Source: Sambucus nigra (taxonomy: Eukaryota > Streptophyta > Magnoliopsida > Dipsacales > Adoxaceae). From it: a stretch of 64,000 nucleotides of DNA. The translations under genes and the position numbers were made by a program. The stretch's first letter is position 1. Each line of letters opens with the position of its first letter. The DNA is taken from NCBI GenBank assembly GCA_949130495.1, contig OX422221.1, positions 31,384,917-31,448,916 of the forward strand. The letters are read 5' to 3'. Positions 11,491-23,253 of the stretch are shown in pieces. The notes beneath the pieces are model-generated. The model made no database searches. It worked only from the letters and a program-made list of their open reading frames with translations, and was not told where the DNA came from.

Positions 11491-12296
11491 TTAAAGCCAG
11501 TTCATTATCATGAATTGCTTTAACAATCTAAGACCGTCCCTCCGGGTTTCCCCACTGGATGCTCCTCTAAATGGCTATCATCTTCCAGGGCCTATTTATA
11601 CAAGACAACATGGGAACCTACCAACGTCGGGAAGTGGCCATATTGCCTGCGGGAAAGTCAAGACCACACCCAGAATCTCCTAACCAGCGCAGTATAATAA
11701 ATGCCCATATGGCCTAGGGACTATATCCACCCTGCGTTCATTAGTCAAGGGGCTTCACCACACGCACGCAACTTCCCTTATGATAGCGATTTAGGGAGGT
11801 GTGTAACCATAAGTTAACACTTATGGAAATCATTACTTTTTCCTTTTGAAAACTTCCACTTTTACCTTCTCAAAATCATTTTACTTACTCATTAATACCA
11901 CATATTATCATATGTTTTTCTTATTCTTAGTGTCATATTTTATTAATGGTTAAGACCCGAAGTACCATAAACCTCAAACTAGTCTCTAAGAGTTTATAAA
12001 ATTTCACAAACCCTCAAAGTAAACCTCCTTCAAGGAGTATCTCCCAAGAGTCTCAACCTTTGCATTTTATCTCAAACTTTACCTTTCGGTTAATCCCCTA
12101 TTTTATACGGATATTAACCTACGCAACTAGCCCTCAGGGTAAGCCTAAATATCCCATTTAATCCTAGGGCATTAGTCTACCCAAAACCACCCTCTAGGAC
12201 TCCTAATTACTCCCCAAAGGAAAGTTCCTAAACTCGAATCTAAAAGAAAAAGGCTAAAAAATCAAACTAAGAAAAATCTCACAAAAACAGGGTAAC

Positions 12297-12495
12297 TGAA
12301 TCGATTCGCCCCTTGGGCCGAATCGATTCGCCCTTGAGAATCGATTCGCTGAACAGCCGAATCGATTCGGTGAGAAAAACTGACTTTCTGCAATTGTCCG
12401 AATCGATTCAGTTTTAACTCGAATCGATTCAATCGGCCAGACCTGTAGCCTACCCCTTATCCGAATCGATTCTCCCCTAGGGCCGAATCGATTTG
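12297..12495. repeat. Cluster of GAATCGATTC palindromes, L 3' LTR
   Basis: Eight copies of GAATCGATT, most within the 14-bp palindrome CCGAATCGATTCGG or one-base variants, in about 200 bp. Neighbouring stretches differ, so this is a cluster of short palindromes and not a simple tandem repeat. Its translation gives a repetitive frame that is not a gene. Confidence 0.85.
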
Positions 12496-13393
12496 GTCCT
12501 GACATTTTGTCCAGTTTGGACTACGGGTTGTATGAACCGTAAAATCCCAAAACCTCTAGTTTTTTATTTTCCCAACATCAACAACAAAAATTTAACCCAA
12601 ATCATTCCTACACCATTAACAACTAATAATTTATCCTCAAATCAAATTAAAACTAAGGTTTAAGGGATTAATCATCAAAATCAACAAATACCCATTAATG
12701 GTTTAAATCTTCAAAACTTAACTATACATTCAATTTATCACATTAAATCAACATCTCGAAAGTAAGAAACTTGCCTCGAGGTTCGTAGTCTCTGGTCCAC
12801 CTCCAGTAGCAACGGAAATCCGGCCCAAATCTCCATTTTCTCTCTTTTCTCCCATTTTCTCCCAACTCTCTCTTCTTTCTCTCTCTCCTTTGGCTTTTCT
12901 CACAAAAGAAGGAAGAAAAAGGGGCGGGGGACTTAAACGGGTCTTTAATTAAAAATGCCCTCTTTTAATTTATAATATACCATTAAAATGACTCGTAACA
13001 ACTTAATTGAGTCAAAATGCATTAAAAGTGCCTGAAACTCCAAAATATAACGTGGAACTTATTTCGACTATCTCGGCTATTCTAAAAACAACCGCGCCCC
13101 CAATTTTGGTATTCGTGAAAATGTGAACAAATTTTATGTTCTAATTTTTATTTTATTTCATTAATTATACCACAATTGAAATATGAACCTTAACCGTCGT
13201 TTTACATATAACGACGCAACATATCACAATATAATGACATTTACCTTCTCATACGGTAAATAGACAAAACATAGTAAATATTATCCCTTAATATCATGGG
13301 AAACAATATTGACTCCAACTTCCCCTATTTTATAGAATTTTCCCATCGGGCAAAATAATATAAAATAGCCGCTCAAAAACCTGGGTTGTTACA

Positions 13394-13416
13394 TACTCCC
13401 CTCCTTATAGGGGAAT
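13394..13416 (-). other. Polypurine tract of L
   Basis: The minus strand reads CCCCTATAAGGAGGGGAGTA immediately before the 3' LTR start TGTAACAACCC. Confidence 0.75.
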
Positions 13417-14550
13417 TCTGCCCCCAAAATTCATGAATACAGTATAACCTTAACCATATAAGGGTATACCATACTAAACTATCATTCTTAACAAACCCCT
13501 TAGTAGCGCGACGTCCCCATTTGGACTTAGACTAAGGTCATCATTATTTGACCTCAGTCTACATTCTCCGTACTCTATCATAGTACCAAACCGTTCCTCG
13601 TGAACTGTCAATCCTACCTTTATACTATGGAAGGTACATCTACACATCTCGTCATACTTTTCCTTTCTTCCCGAATCATGTTATACCCTTGCTAGGGAAT
13701 AACTACACTAGGACACACTCATGGTACCCTCCTCGTAAGAATCGATCTAAACCATCGTACGAAAATTTGATTCCGAAAAGCTACTACTCCACTCCTTTCC
13801 TCGTCCCACCACTAGTCTCTTCACACTAGTAGGGGAGTTGGTTAAATACGGACATGAACGCCCTTACTATAGCGTCCCCACGGTGAAGCTCCCTTCCTCC
13901 GAAGACTTTTCTACTCGGCGTACCACCTTCCCCATTAGCATTTCTTTAGCAATAAGGGAATATCCAATTGATAATCCTTTACGAACACCAACTTCTTGTT
14001 CATGAAAAGACCTAATTCCTGCCCAGGAAGTAGTGCCTCTATTCAGGTGAAAACTACCGCTTCGAGCTCTAAAGCGGGGAAGAATACTTCTCACGGAGTT
14101 TAAGTTTGTGAGACATAGAAATAAAGGGGTTCATGCTCCGGTATTAATACTTCTCGTTCCTGGTAAAGACTCATTCGTCAAATCCACCTTCGATCATAAC
14201 AACACGAGTGCAGGAGTAAAAGTCAACCCATACTTCAACTCCTCGAAAGATAGGTTACTAATGTAACGCTTTATCTAGAAAAGGCCCCACCTTCTAAGGC
14301 CTATCATTTCGAATCACTTAAGATCCTATACTCCTTCGTTCTAGGGACCGAATTCCACTTAGAGTTAACCTACAAACCTATTGTGGTCAACTCCCTACCA
14401 CCTTCCTAAAACAATACTACATGCCTTAAAGGCATTGCGTCCTAAAAATATCCTAAAGTCAATCTATCTATCTAGATCTAGGCGTACAAGTATTATCCAA
14501 ATTATATCCCTAGTGTCCAAGACCTTTCCCAACTCCTGATATTCGCTCGG

Positions 14551-14640
14551 TTTCGTGCGTGAGACGTCTCGCCGAGGCGAAATCCAAACAAGGAACCCTC
14601 CCGTTACACTACTAACTTGCATCGTCGGTCGTCGAGAAGT
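14551..14640 (-). repeat. Shared module, L interior copy 1
   Basis: Carries GTGCGTGAGACGTCTCGCC, GAAATCCAAACAAGGAACCC, an ACTACTA segment and a GTCGGTCGTCGAGA segment. In this copy TCGC-CGAG-GCGA can form a short hairpin. Confidence 0.65.
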
Positions 14641-15060
14641 AACGGTCTAAGACACATGATCGGGATCGCTAGAATCCTAACTCGTCACTCCACAAATGCT
14701 TTCTTACTCCTAAGTCCTACCATCTCAAACAACTTAAAATTTGTTAATCTGGCATTTACTTTCTGTAAAATGCCACTAACACTTTTATCCCAATATACAT
14801 ACATACATCTTTTATAGATGGCCTTCTCATTAAGGCATAACCATAAGTCTCAATTCGACTTTCATATCATAGTCTTCCCCACATCGATCAGAGGAAAACT
14901 ATCACAGTGCTCATATCACGCACTATAACTTAGCCTTCTAACCACTCATTTATGTGATTCTTGGCTAAACCTTTCCAACCCAGCATCTTAACCAACAGAA
15001 AAGTAAAGAAATAAAAGAAAAGAAAGTGCGCATCTCTCCACTCCCATCGTCGTTAAGGTT

Positions 15061-15150
15061 CATGCGTGGAGCGTCTCGTCGAAGCGAAATCCAAACAAGG
15101 AACCCCTCCACACAATCCCCTTAACTAGTTGATTGTGGAGATCAGGCAAC
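15061..15150 (-). repeat. Shared module, L interior copy 2
   Basis: Carries CATGCGTGGAGCGTCTCGTCG, then GAAATCCAAACAAGGAACCCC and a diverged end with GATTGTGGAGATC. Confidence 0.6.
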
Positions 15151-16701
15151 ATCATACACAAGCAAGGCAAACAAAGAAAGCAAGCAATCAAAAACAAATA
15201 AAATAAGACAAATAAAAAAAAAATTAAAAAAAAAAATGAAAACTAACTACACACTGTAAATCACCTCTATAATGTCTCAACCTGTATCCAGGAGAGATAT
15301 TATAGAATAACTAGTCCTTCTCTATAACTAGAAATAGGATAGCCTTGCGATTTATTCGCTCGCTATCGAACCCACCAAACCAAGAATATCTCTACTCGTA
15401 TATCACATATAATACAAGTAGCACATACTACCCATATTATCACTCGCCCCATAACGAGTGAAAGAAAAACACAAAACTTCCTTATCCTGGAAGTTATATA
15501 AATACATGAACTATATTAACATCCATAATACCACAAGCTCGATACACACCCGAATTTAGGGTAAATATATATTCTACTTCAACTTATCATAAGAAAATGC
15601 TCCACCCTCAACTACGGTGGAAATTCCTACCACATACTTGTCGATCCCTTGGCCACCACTAATGGTTCCTAGGCACATAATCTAGTCCCATTCGAACTAA
15701 ACTACTTCCATCTCTAGCTATCCTAGCAATCACTTGCGTAGTTCCCCTTAACTCCTTTAGTAAAGAGAACATACTACCAGCCTCCCCGGCCTTAGTTTAA
15801 TGAGTCTTCCCCGGGTGGAGGTCCACCGATGGGGTTCCATGAACACTACTTCTCCATAAGTGTTAGAAACACTTACTTGTGAGCCCATCATTTCCAGGGA
15901 AAGGCTCTCTTTGTATCACCATTATTTCGGTGCACAGTTTCCTTAACTGTAGCACCCTTAATTCACTATCGGCCTCTAACCGGACCTTGTGTGAATACAA
16001 GAGAATCCTACCTTCTCATCATTCATGTCATCCCAGAGAAACTCGTTGTTAAAAAAAAATCTACCGGGTTCCTCTATGGGCAAAACTTCTTGCTCCACCA
16101 TTTTAAGGCGACTACCTTTTCTGCCACTAAACCTTACTCCAAATGGGTGGAAGATTTTCCTCCAATCTTCACACCTGGGCACTTCTATATCCCACTCTAG
16201 GCCAAACTCTGGGGCCTTATACTCTTATTAAATGAGATTACACTTTCTCCATCAGACCGAACTCCAACATGTGATCCTCATCAAGGACCCCTCAACTTTA
16301 AATCAACGTCGCTTGGAATTCCAAGCTTAGTACCACTCTCTGCTTGAAGCGGTACATGGAAAAACTATTCCTACTGCACTTAGTAGTCACGGTAGCAATA
16401 TTAGAATAATCCTACAAGGGAGCAACCTTCAAACGGTCCTTATCCTCGACTATAACCTACAGTTCTTAGAAATCCCGCCTCGTGGCGCCTTCACAATGGC
16501 CTTCCTTGATGCCCATCATCTGACGACCTATGAGTCTCGCACGAACGCGCAAAGGATTTTCGGGGTTCTCATAACCCAGCAAAAGAACGAAATCTCAAAA
16601 GAGAAATCAACGATCTTAATCTTAGGGCTCTATATCAAATCAAAATAAACGTAGAAGGCGCAATACATCCGTATGGATCCCTAAGGACTCTAGAACCTGA
16701 T

Positions 16702-16713
16702 GCTCTGATACCA
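16702..16713 (-). other. Primer binding site of L, tRNA-iMet type
   Basis: The minus strand reads TGGTATCAGAGC two bases inside the 5' LTR, followed by ATCAGG. This is an exact initiator tRNA-Met type site. Confidence 0.9.
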
Positions 16714-17449
16714 TCTGTGACAACCCGCCTACTAAAATAATAGGTGGCCATCCCAATACTCCAATAATCACATGAATCATAGATGGTCCATTCTTAGCAT
16801 CACTGTCGATTAAAATAATAGTACAAGATAACCACCAATCATTTTAGAAAACGGACTGTCAATTAAAAATTTTAGTAAGCAAAAGAAAAACATTTGGAAA
16901 ATCACATTTTTTAAAAAAATGGTGGATATCAAAATTGATAATGAAGAACAACAAATATCGTAATTAATCACCGAATAAGCTGTCAGTGAACAGACCAATA
17001 CAAATAATTACACCGAGTATCACATTTCAATATTTACAATATAATAAATGAGTGCAACACTGGGGCAAAACGCCTGAATAAATAAACGGAACATAAGTAG
17101 AGTACAATGAAAAGAAGCGTCTAATACAAATAAACTACAACATCCGCAATGTGCTGTAGCTCCGTGACAACCGGAATGGAAATGTAAATACGGGTGTCCA
17201 TGCGGAAGACCCCCTGTACGGAAAAGAGTATATGAAGAAACAAAGAAGTATATACGGGTCAGGGCCCGGTTTGATATGATTTCCATGTGACTAAAATGCA
17301 TGACAGTTCAGTGCGTAACTCTCTCGCAATTAACGATAATATTTCTCGCCTCTCAATCTAAAAGCAACCTAACGCAATATCCGTGAGATGATCAAGTTAA
17401 CCCAAGTACTAAGGGCTAACTTCTCCTCAGTCTCAACACTATGCCCTAT

Positions 17450-17540
17450 TCGTGCGTGGGGTGTCTCGCGAAGTGAAATCCAAACAAGGAACCCCCCCGA
17501 TACACTACTATTTAGGCAAGGTTGATCGTTGAGATCCATT
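17450..17540 (-). repeat. Shared module of about 90 nt, L 5' LTR copy
   Basis: Near-identical to 10921-11010. The minus-strand frame across it encodes a segment with VSGGFLVWISLRETPHAR. A similar peptide can be read from the O interior copy, so protein-level conservation cannot be excluded. Confidence 0.65.
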
Positions 17541-17640
17541 AGACCCTTAGCACAAAAAATTAAGATATATATAAGTGTGTGCACATCACCTACAACTACT
17601 CACGAAAACATAAGTAAATCCATTCACCATCTAAATCATC

Positions 17641-17927
17641 GTTCCCATTCCTTTCTTTAGGAATATATATAAACGGTAAAACATTTTATCAAATGTTTAC
17701 CGATTTCTCATTTTACACAATTTCTTTACCCATTTTATTTCCTTTCTTCCATCCAGGAAGAATACATTTTTAAAGCAAGTTTTATTAACATAAAAGTGAT
17801 TTAACCTTGTTCATAAAATCCCACTTCCTTTCTTCCATCCAGGAAGTGTAAATCAAAAGTCATTTTTATTAGCATAAAAATACTTTTGTACCATATACCC
17901 CATTTCCCTTCTTCTATCCAGGAAATG
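17641..17927 (-). repeat. Stem-loop array in L 5' LTR
   Basis: CACTTCC/GGAAGTG (17822-17828, 17842-17848) and CATTTCC/GGAAATG (17901-17907, 17921-17927), both perfect 7-bp stems with 13-nt loops. They differ by a C-G to T-A pair change. An ATTCC/GGAAT stem lies near 17648 and a weaker one near 17738. Confidence 0.65.
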
Positions 17928-18733
17928 TAATTAAAGACAATTCATTATCATGAATTTCTTTAACAATCTAAGATCGTCCCTCCGGGTTTCCCCACTGGAC
18001 GCGCCCCTAAATGGCTATCATCTTCCAGGGCCTATCTATGCAAGACAACTTGGGAACCTACCAACATTGGGAAGCGGCCATATTGCCTGCGAGAAAGTCA
18101 AGACCACACCCAGAATCTCCTAACCAGCGCAGTATAATAAATGCCCATATGGCCTAGGGACTATATCCACCCTGCGTTCATTAGTCAGGGGGCTTCACCA
18201 CACGCACGCAACTTCCCTTATGATAGCGATTTAGGGAGGTGTGTAACCATAAGTTAACACTTATGGAAATCATTACTTTTTCCTTTTGAAAACTTCCACT
18301 TTTACCTTCTCAAAATCATTTGTACTTACTCATTAGTACCACATATCATCATATGTTTTTCTTATTCCTAGTGTCATATTTTATTAGTGGTTAAGACCCG
18401 AAGTACCATAAACCTCAAAATAGTCTCCAAGAGTTTATAAAATTTCACAAACCCTCAAAGTAAACCTCCTTCAAGGAGTATCTCCCAAGAGTCTCAACCT
18501 TCGCATTTTATCTCAAACTTTACCTTTCGGTTAATCCCCTATTTTATACGGATATTAACCTACGCAACTAGCCCTCGGGGTAAGCCTAAACATCCCATTT
18601 AATCCTAGGGCATTTGTCTACCCAAAACCACCCTCTAGGACTCCTAATTACTTCCCAAAGGAAGGTTCCTAAACTTGAACCTAAAAGAAAAAGGCTAAAA
18701 AATCAAACTAAGAAAAATCTCAAAAAATAGGGG

Positions 18734-18914
18734 AACCGAATTGATTCGCCCTTACGAATCGATTCGCTGAACAACCGAATCGATTCGGTGAGCAAAACTG
18801 ACTTTCTGCAATTTTTCGAATCGATTCGGTTTTAACCCGATTCGATTCGGTCGGCCAGACCTGTATCCTACCACTTATCCGAATCGATTCGCCCCTAGGG
18901 CCGAATCGATTCGG
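18734..18914. repeat. Cluster of GAATCGATTC palindromes, L 5' LTR
   Basis: Seven exact or one-base variant copies of GAATCGATTC in about 180 bp. They correspond in position to 12297-12495, but individual copies have diverged independently. Confidence 0.85.
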
Positions 18915-19813
18915 TCCTAAAATTTTGTCCAGTTTGGGCTACGGGTTGTATGAACCCTAAAATCCCAAAACCTCAAATTTTTTATTTTTCCCAACATCAG
19001 CAACAACAATTAAACCCAAATCATTCCTACACCATTAACAACTAATAATTTATCCTCAAATCAAATTAAAAGTAAGGTTTAAGGGATTAATCATCAAAAT
19101 CAACAAATACCCATTAATGGTTTAAATCTCCAAAACTTAACTATACATGCAATTTATCACATTAAATCACCATCTAGCAAGTATGAAACTTGCCTCGAGG
19201 TTCGTAGTCTCTGTTCCACCTCCGGTAGCAACGGAAATCCGGCCCAAATCTCAATTTTCTCTATTTTCTCCCATTTTCTCCCAACTCTCTCTTCTCTCTC
19301 TCTCTCTCCTTTGGCTTTTCTAACAAAAGAAGGAAGAAAAAGGGGTGGGGGACTTAAACGGGTCTTAAAACAAAAATGCCCTCTTTTAATTTCTAATACA
19401 CCATTAAAATGACTCGTAACAACTTAATTGAGTCAAAATGCGTTAAAAGTGCCTGAATCTCCAAAATACAACGTGGCACTTATTTCGACTATCTCGACTA
19501 TTCTAAAAACAACCGCACCCCCTATTTTGGTATTCGGGAAAATGTGAACAAATTTTATGTTCCAATTTTTATTTTATTTCATTAATTATACCACAATTGA
19601 AATATGAACCTTAACCGTCGTTTTACATATAACGACGCAACATATCACAATATAATGCCATTTACCTTCTCATACGGTAAATAGACAAAACATAGTAAAT
19701 ATTATCCCTTAATATCATGGGAAATAATATTTACTCCAACTTCCCCTATTTTATAGAATTTGCCCATCGGGAAAATAATATAAAATAGCTGCCCAAAAAC
19801 CTAGGTTGTTGCA

Positions 19814-19818
19814 GTAAT
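19814..19818. repeat. Target-site duplication of L, right copy (GTAAT)
   Basis: Exact repeat of 10185-10189. Element O LTR sequence resumes directly after it. Confidence 0.9.
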
Positions 19819-20781
19819 TTAGGTCGAGAAACTTAATGTCATGGGCAAACGATAACATGTGCGAAATGTTAACTTTAATTAATAATAACATAAGAGAAAT
19901 TTGCATTATTAAGGATATTCATTACCGTACTGTATGGGTGGTACGGGTAGGTTAGAGTGAAACTTAACCAAGGATTTAATGATAAATATGGGGAGACTGT
20001 AGCGTACTCTATGGGAGGTACGGGTGAACTAAATTGGTTGGTGGTTAGTTAGATACTTAAGACCTAGTTACTTTGCGTCGTATGACTAGGTGGGACGTTA
20101 GGTGTGCACTATAGATGAGAGGTGAGGAAATCAAGAGAGTGTTTCACAATCTAACTTGTGTATCTAATAGCTGTTTTTTTAAACTGCAATTTAAATACTT
20201 TCTATGTTTTCAAAATGTTTTTACTTGGGCTATGACCCGTTCTTGTAAAATATTTTCTGAACCGTTTTAGGTCTCCAGCCATAGGGACTCCAAACAGGAT
20301 GATCGGTTCCAGGGATGCGTAGGTGCAGCACTTACAGATGCGTGCAGGATTTGGACATAGTCGCTCAAGTTACTTTATTCCTAGTATAGGGTGTTGTTCA
20401 GTATTTTCATTGGGGCATGTTGCCCTCAGTTATTTCATTTATATTTGTTAGAATTTATTTTAGATTTTATATTGATTTATTATATTTGATTGGTGAACTC
20501 AGGTTTTATTCAGTATTATTTTATTTCAGTTACTTATCTGATTGTTTATTTAGATTGTTATTTATTGTATGGATGGGTTATTTATTATAATTATGTTGGC
20601 ATGTTGTTGTTGTTGTTGTTTCGATAAAAAGAAAAAATTTGGCATCGGATTTTTGAATACTAGGTTGTTAGTAAAGTTTAATAAGTTTTCGACAGTGATA
20701 ATGAGAATGAACCAAATGGGAACCTTGTTTTAATTTAATAAAGGCCTGATCACACAGTATTTAATTAGGTGGGGTGTCACA
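19819..20781 (+). repeat. Element O 5' LTR, second part
   Basis: Continues the O LTR after L and ends GGGGTGTCACA. It carries two more hairpins, CCGTAC/GTACGG near 19925-19946 and CGTAC/GTACG near 20009-20029, each with TATGGG in the loop. It also carries GGGCATGTTGCCC near 20423. The last 60 nt (ATAAAGG-CTGATCAC-C-GTATTTAATTAGG) closely match the end of the solo LTR at 62035. Confidence 0.8.
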
Positions 20782-20783
20782 GA

Positions 20784-20801
20784 TGTCATCTGAGCATCAG
20801 G
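20784..20801 (+). other. Degraded primer binding site of O
   Basis: TGTCATCTGAGCATCAGG lies two bases after the LTR. It resembles the tRNA-Met type site TGGTATCAGAGCATCAGG seen in L, with several changes. Confidence 0.65.
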
Positions 20802-20970
20802 TTATAGTGTCCTTAGCATCTGTGCGGCTTTTCACGTTTCAGCTTAGCATTATTTGATATAGAGCCTTATTATATGATTGTTGTATTCTTTTACGTAAGC
20901 ATATTTATGTTATTCTACTGATTTCTTTGTATTTGATCATGAACTTATATATATTTTGATATGTTTTCAT

Positions 20971-20978
20971 ATGCCCTC

Positions 20979-21017
<39 letters not shown>

Positions 21018-22030
21018 CGAGAGCAGCGGCCAGAGATAACGTCAGAGGTGCTCGACAGGAGCCGCATGTAGCGTAACCACAGCCATCGCCGGAGATGATA
21101 TCGACTACTAAGGTGGCCAAGATAGTGAGCCTGGCGTTCAACGCGGTTATGACAGCTATGGCAGCTCACTTCACTACGCCCTAGCTAGAGCCATTATTGG
21201 CACCATATATTTAGGCCCACTCGGGGTCGTCCGATTGGCAGAAAGTGAGAAAGGCATTTCAGAAGGGTCACCCACCAGTGGCCAGTCAGTGGAAGAAGGA
21301 CATGCAGTGCCACCTGGACATGATTGAGTGTAGTGACACTCAGAAAAAGTTCTTCGCGACGTTTAATTTAGTGGGCGCAGTATCATAGTGATGGGAGTCT
21401 GTAACCACCGCCGAGGAGAGAGATGTGATGACTATTAGAGATTTATGGGTGAGATTTGGCTGCAAATACTTTCCTTCCTCTGTTGAGAGAGAGATGAGGC
21501 GAGAGTTTCTCAATGTATCTCAGGGACATAGGACATTGGAAGAATATGAAGAAGAATTCACTTAATATGAGGAAGAATTCACTCGATTAGCAAACTTTGT
21601 GGCAGTTGAAGTAAATACTGCAAAGAAAATGATGTGTAACCTGGAAGATATGACATCACTTATTGGGTAATTAGACGATAGTCATGTACGCTGAGATGAT
21701 TAATGCAAGGAAAATTCATTGCCAGGATCAGCGCGGGCAGATAAATAATAGCAAAAGAGAGAACGAGTCCAGTGAGACTCGAAAGTATGATAGGAGCAGT
21801 GCTAGTGGGGCACAACAATAGAACGAGCGGGATTTCCACCAGGGAAATCTTGCTAAGAGGTTTAAATATAAAGGTCATCAAACCGAGGGTGTTGGGTTTA
21901 GAAAGGGTCAGCAGGGCCCTGGATTGATGCCAAGGACATGATCAGTGGCAGGGAGAATTTTTTGGGAAATGTTTCTTTTGTGGAGAGAAGGGCCACAGGA
22001 AGAGAGATTGACCGTATCGAAGCAGGGGGA
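20971..22030 (+). pseudogene. Gag pseudogene of element O
   Basis: The ATG at 20971 begins a basic N-terminus in which a GA microsatellite (20980-21014) encodes Arg-Glu repeats. The Gag core follows at about 21230-21640: a WQKVRKAFQKGHPPV-like segment, FNLVGAVS, a TTAEERDVMTIRDLW-like segment, and FTRLANFV. A zinc knuckle lies at 21970-22011 with spacing C-x2-C-x4-H, but the last Cys codon TGC or TGT is now the stop TGA. Several other stops and a short duplication near 21550-21590 (GAAGAATTCACT twice) also break it. The protein would be the particle-forming Gag; this copy is dead. Confidence 0.7.
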
Positions 22031-23237
22031 AACCATATGGCGAGGTTCTAGATATACAACCACTATAGTTTCTCATGGGTCAGTTTTGCATTGAGAAGGC
22101 CGATCAAGAATACATGGATCGTCTAAAACAACTAGAATATTAAGGTAATATTTTATTTTTATCCTTATGAGTATGGTATTTGTTCGAGTTACATGGGTGC
22201 ATCATTATATATGATAGTTATTATTAGAAATCATGAGAGAGAGCCATATTTAGTGGGTATGTGTCCATAATAACCTTATTATGTATATATAATTGATTAC
22301 CATACGGTAGTGGGGATTTTGGTGTCGCGTACGAGAGAGCGGGTGTGTACACTAAAGGATGGTTGCATTACATGTTACTTTACTAGTTTCGAGAGTTATG
22401 AGAATATAGTAGACTACTTGCTGAGTTTCGACTGGTTATCAATGGGTTGAACAATAGTGATTGGGTAGAGTACGATTTTATGTTCGCTATTCCAGAGTAT
22501 GATTAATTTTTTTAGGTATCACCTGAAAGAGGGTCTAGCCTATATATATGTGTATATATATTATAGTGTACTGAATAGTAAGACTTATAAGAATGTGATA
22601 GTCTGGTTATAATTTATCCCAGTGAGTAGGCATAATTACTGATGTGATTAAGGGTAGACTGGCTTGTTATCGAACGGAGCAATATACCTCCTCATTTTTA
22701 TGCGTTGGTAAACTAGTGATAGTAAGAGCGCCATGTGATATGTTGTCTTTTGTAGCATGAGAGTGGATGAGTATACCTTTGTGTCTAGAGACAGGGATTT
22801 GGGCGCACGTACTACGGACTCAGGGCCTATTGGATCTCAACGACCGATAATGTTAGGTAGTAGTGTATCAGGGGGGTGGTTCTTTATTTGGATTTTGATT
22901 TGCGAGACGCCCCACGCATGAAACTTAGCACAACGTTAGAAGTGGTGAGATGTTTTGTCATCAGGAGATGGGGGTTATACCTTAGTTATGGTTCGATTAT
23001 TTAGTTATATCTAAGGGATAATAACTCAGTTAAATTAAAGACTAGTGAAGCCGTATAACATTAGTGCAGTTATGCACGGGTATAGGGTGTATGGGAATTG
23101 TGGGTAATGGTATTACTTTATAGTCCACAATTAGAAGGGTTTGAAATACTTGATGCGATATTGTGAGTATGTTAATAGGGTTACATTACAGAGTTTAGAG
23201 TACGAGCCTTATCCCAATTTCGAGGATGAAATTCCTT
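22031..23237 (+). other. Element O internal region after gag, no pol
   Basis: About 1.2 kb without protease, RT or integrase motifs. It carries the shared module of about 90 nt at 22835-22925 on the element's sense strand. The composition is T- and G-rich, as in family F read on its own sense strand. Confidence 0.5.
22835..22925 (+). repeat. Shared module of about 90 nt, O interior copy
   Basis: Reads GGATCTCAACGACCGATAATG, GGTAGTAGTGTATCAGGGGGG, TTTGGATTTTGATTTGCGAG and ACGCCCCACGCATGAA. It is the reverse complement of the L copies, as expected because O lies on the plus strand and L on the minus strand. Confidence 0.65.
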
Positions 23238-23253
23238 TGTAAGGGGTGAAGTA
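23238..23253 (+). other. Polypurine tract of O
   Basis: TGTAAGGGGTGAAGTA immediately before the 3' LTR, the same layout as the family F tract. Confidence 0.7.

Larger units (their letters stand above)
10190..13393 (-). repeat. Element L 3' LTR
   Basis: TGTGACAACCC...GGGTTGTTACA on the plus strand. Notable contents: GGGCAACACGCCC near 10534, a copy of the shared module of about 90 nt at 10921-11010, a stem-loop array at 11110-11490, a CCATAAGT/ACTTATGG hairpin near 11807, and a cluster of GAATCGATTCGG palindromes at 12297-12495. Confidence 0.9.
13417..16697 (-). other. Element L internal region, no recognised protein
   Basis: About 3.3 kb with only short frames. The longest on the minus strand, at 14094-13867 and 16182-15976, encode 75 and 68 residues that I do not recognise. 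Two further copies of the module of about 90 nt lie at 14551-14640 and 15061-15150. An A-rich tract lies near 15195-15240. I see no Gag core, zinc knuckle, protease, RT or integrase motif. Confidence 0.55.
10190..19813 (-). mobile_element. Complete LTR element L, non-autonomous
   Basis: 9,624-bp minus-strand element with two long LTRs (3,204 and 3,098 bp, each TG...CA), tRNA-Met primer site, polypurine tract, and perfect 5-bp target duplication GTAAT. The internal region of about 3.3 kb has only short open frames with no protein family I recognise; no pol domain and no zinc knuckle were seen. That makes it LARD-like (large retrotransposon derivative). It lies inside the LTR of element O and is therefore younger than O. 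The LTRs differ at scattered sites and by about 85-90 bp near 11120-11250, present in the left LTR only. Confidence 0.9.
16716..19813 (-). repeat. Element L 5' LTR
   Basis: TGTGACAACCC...GGTTGTTGCA on the plus strand. It matches 10190-13393 along its length and carries the same modules: hairpin segment near 17059, module of about 90 nt at 17450-17540, stem-loop array at 17641-17927, CCATAAGT/ACTTATGG hairpin near 18247, and palindrome cluster at 18734-18914. Confidence 0.9.

Noticed and set aside
12254..12505. Minus-strand frame with repeated NRFGPRGES-like units
   Set aside because: It is the translation of the GAATCGATTCGG palindrome cluster, and the other LTR copy does not keep the frame.
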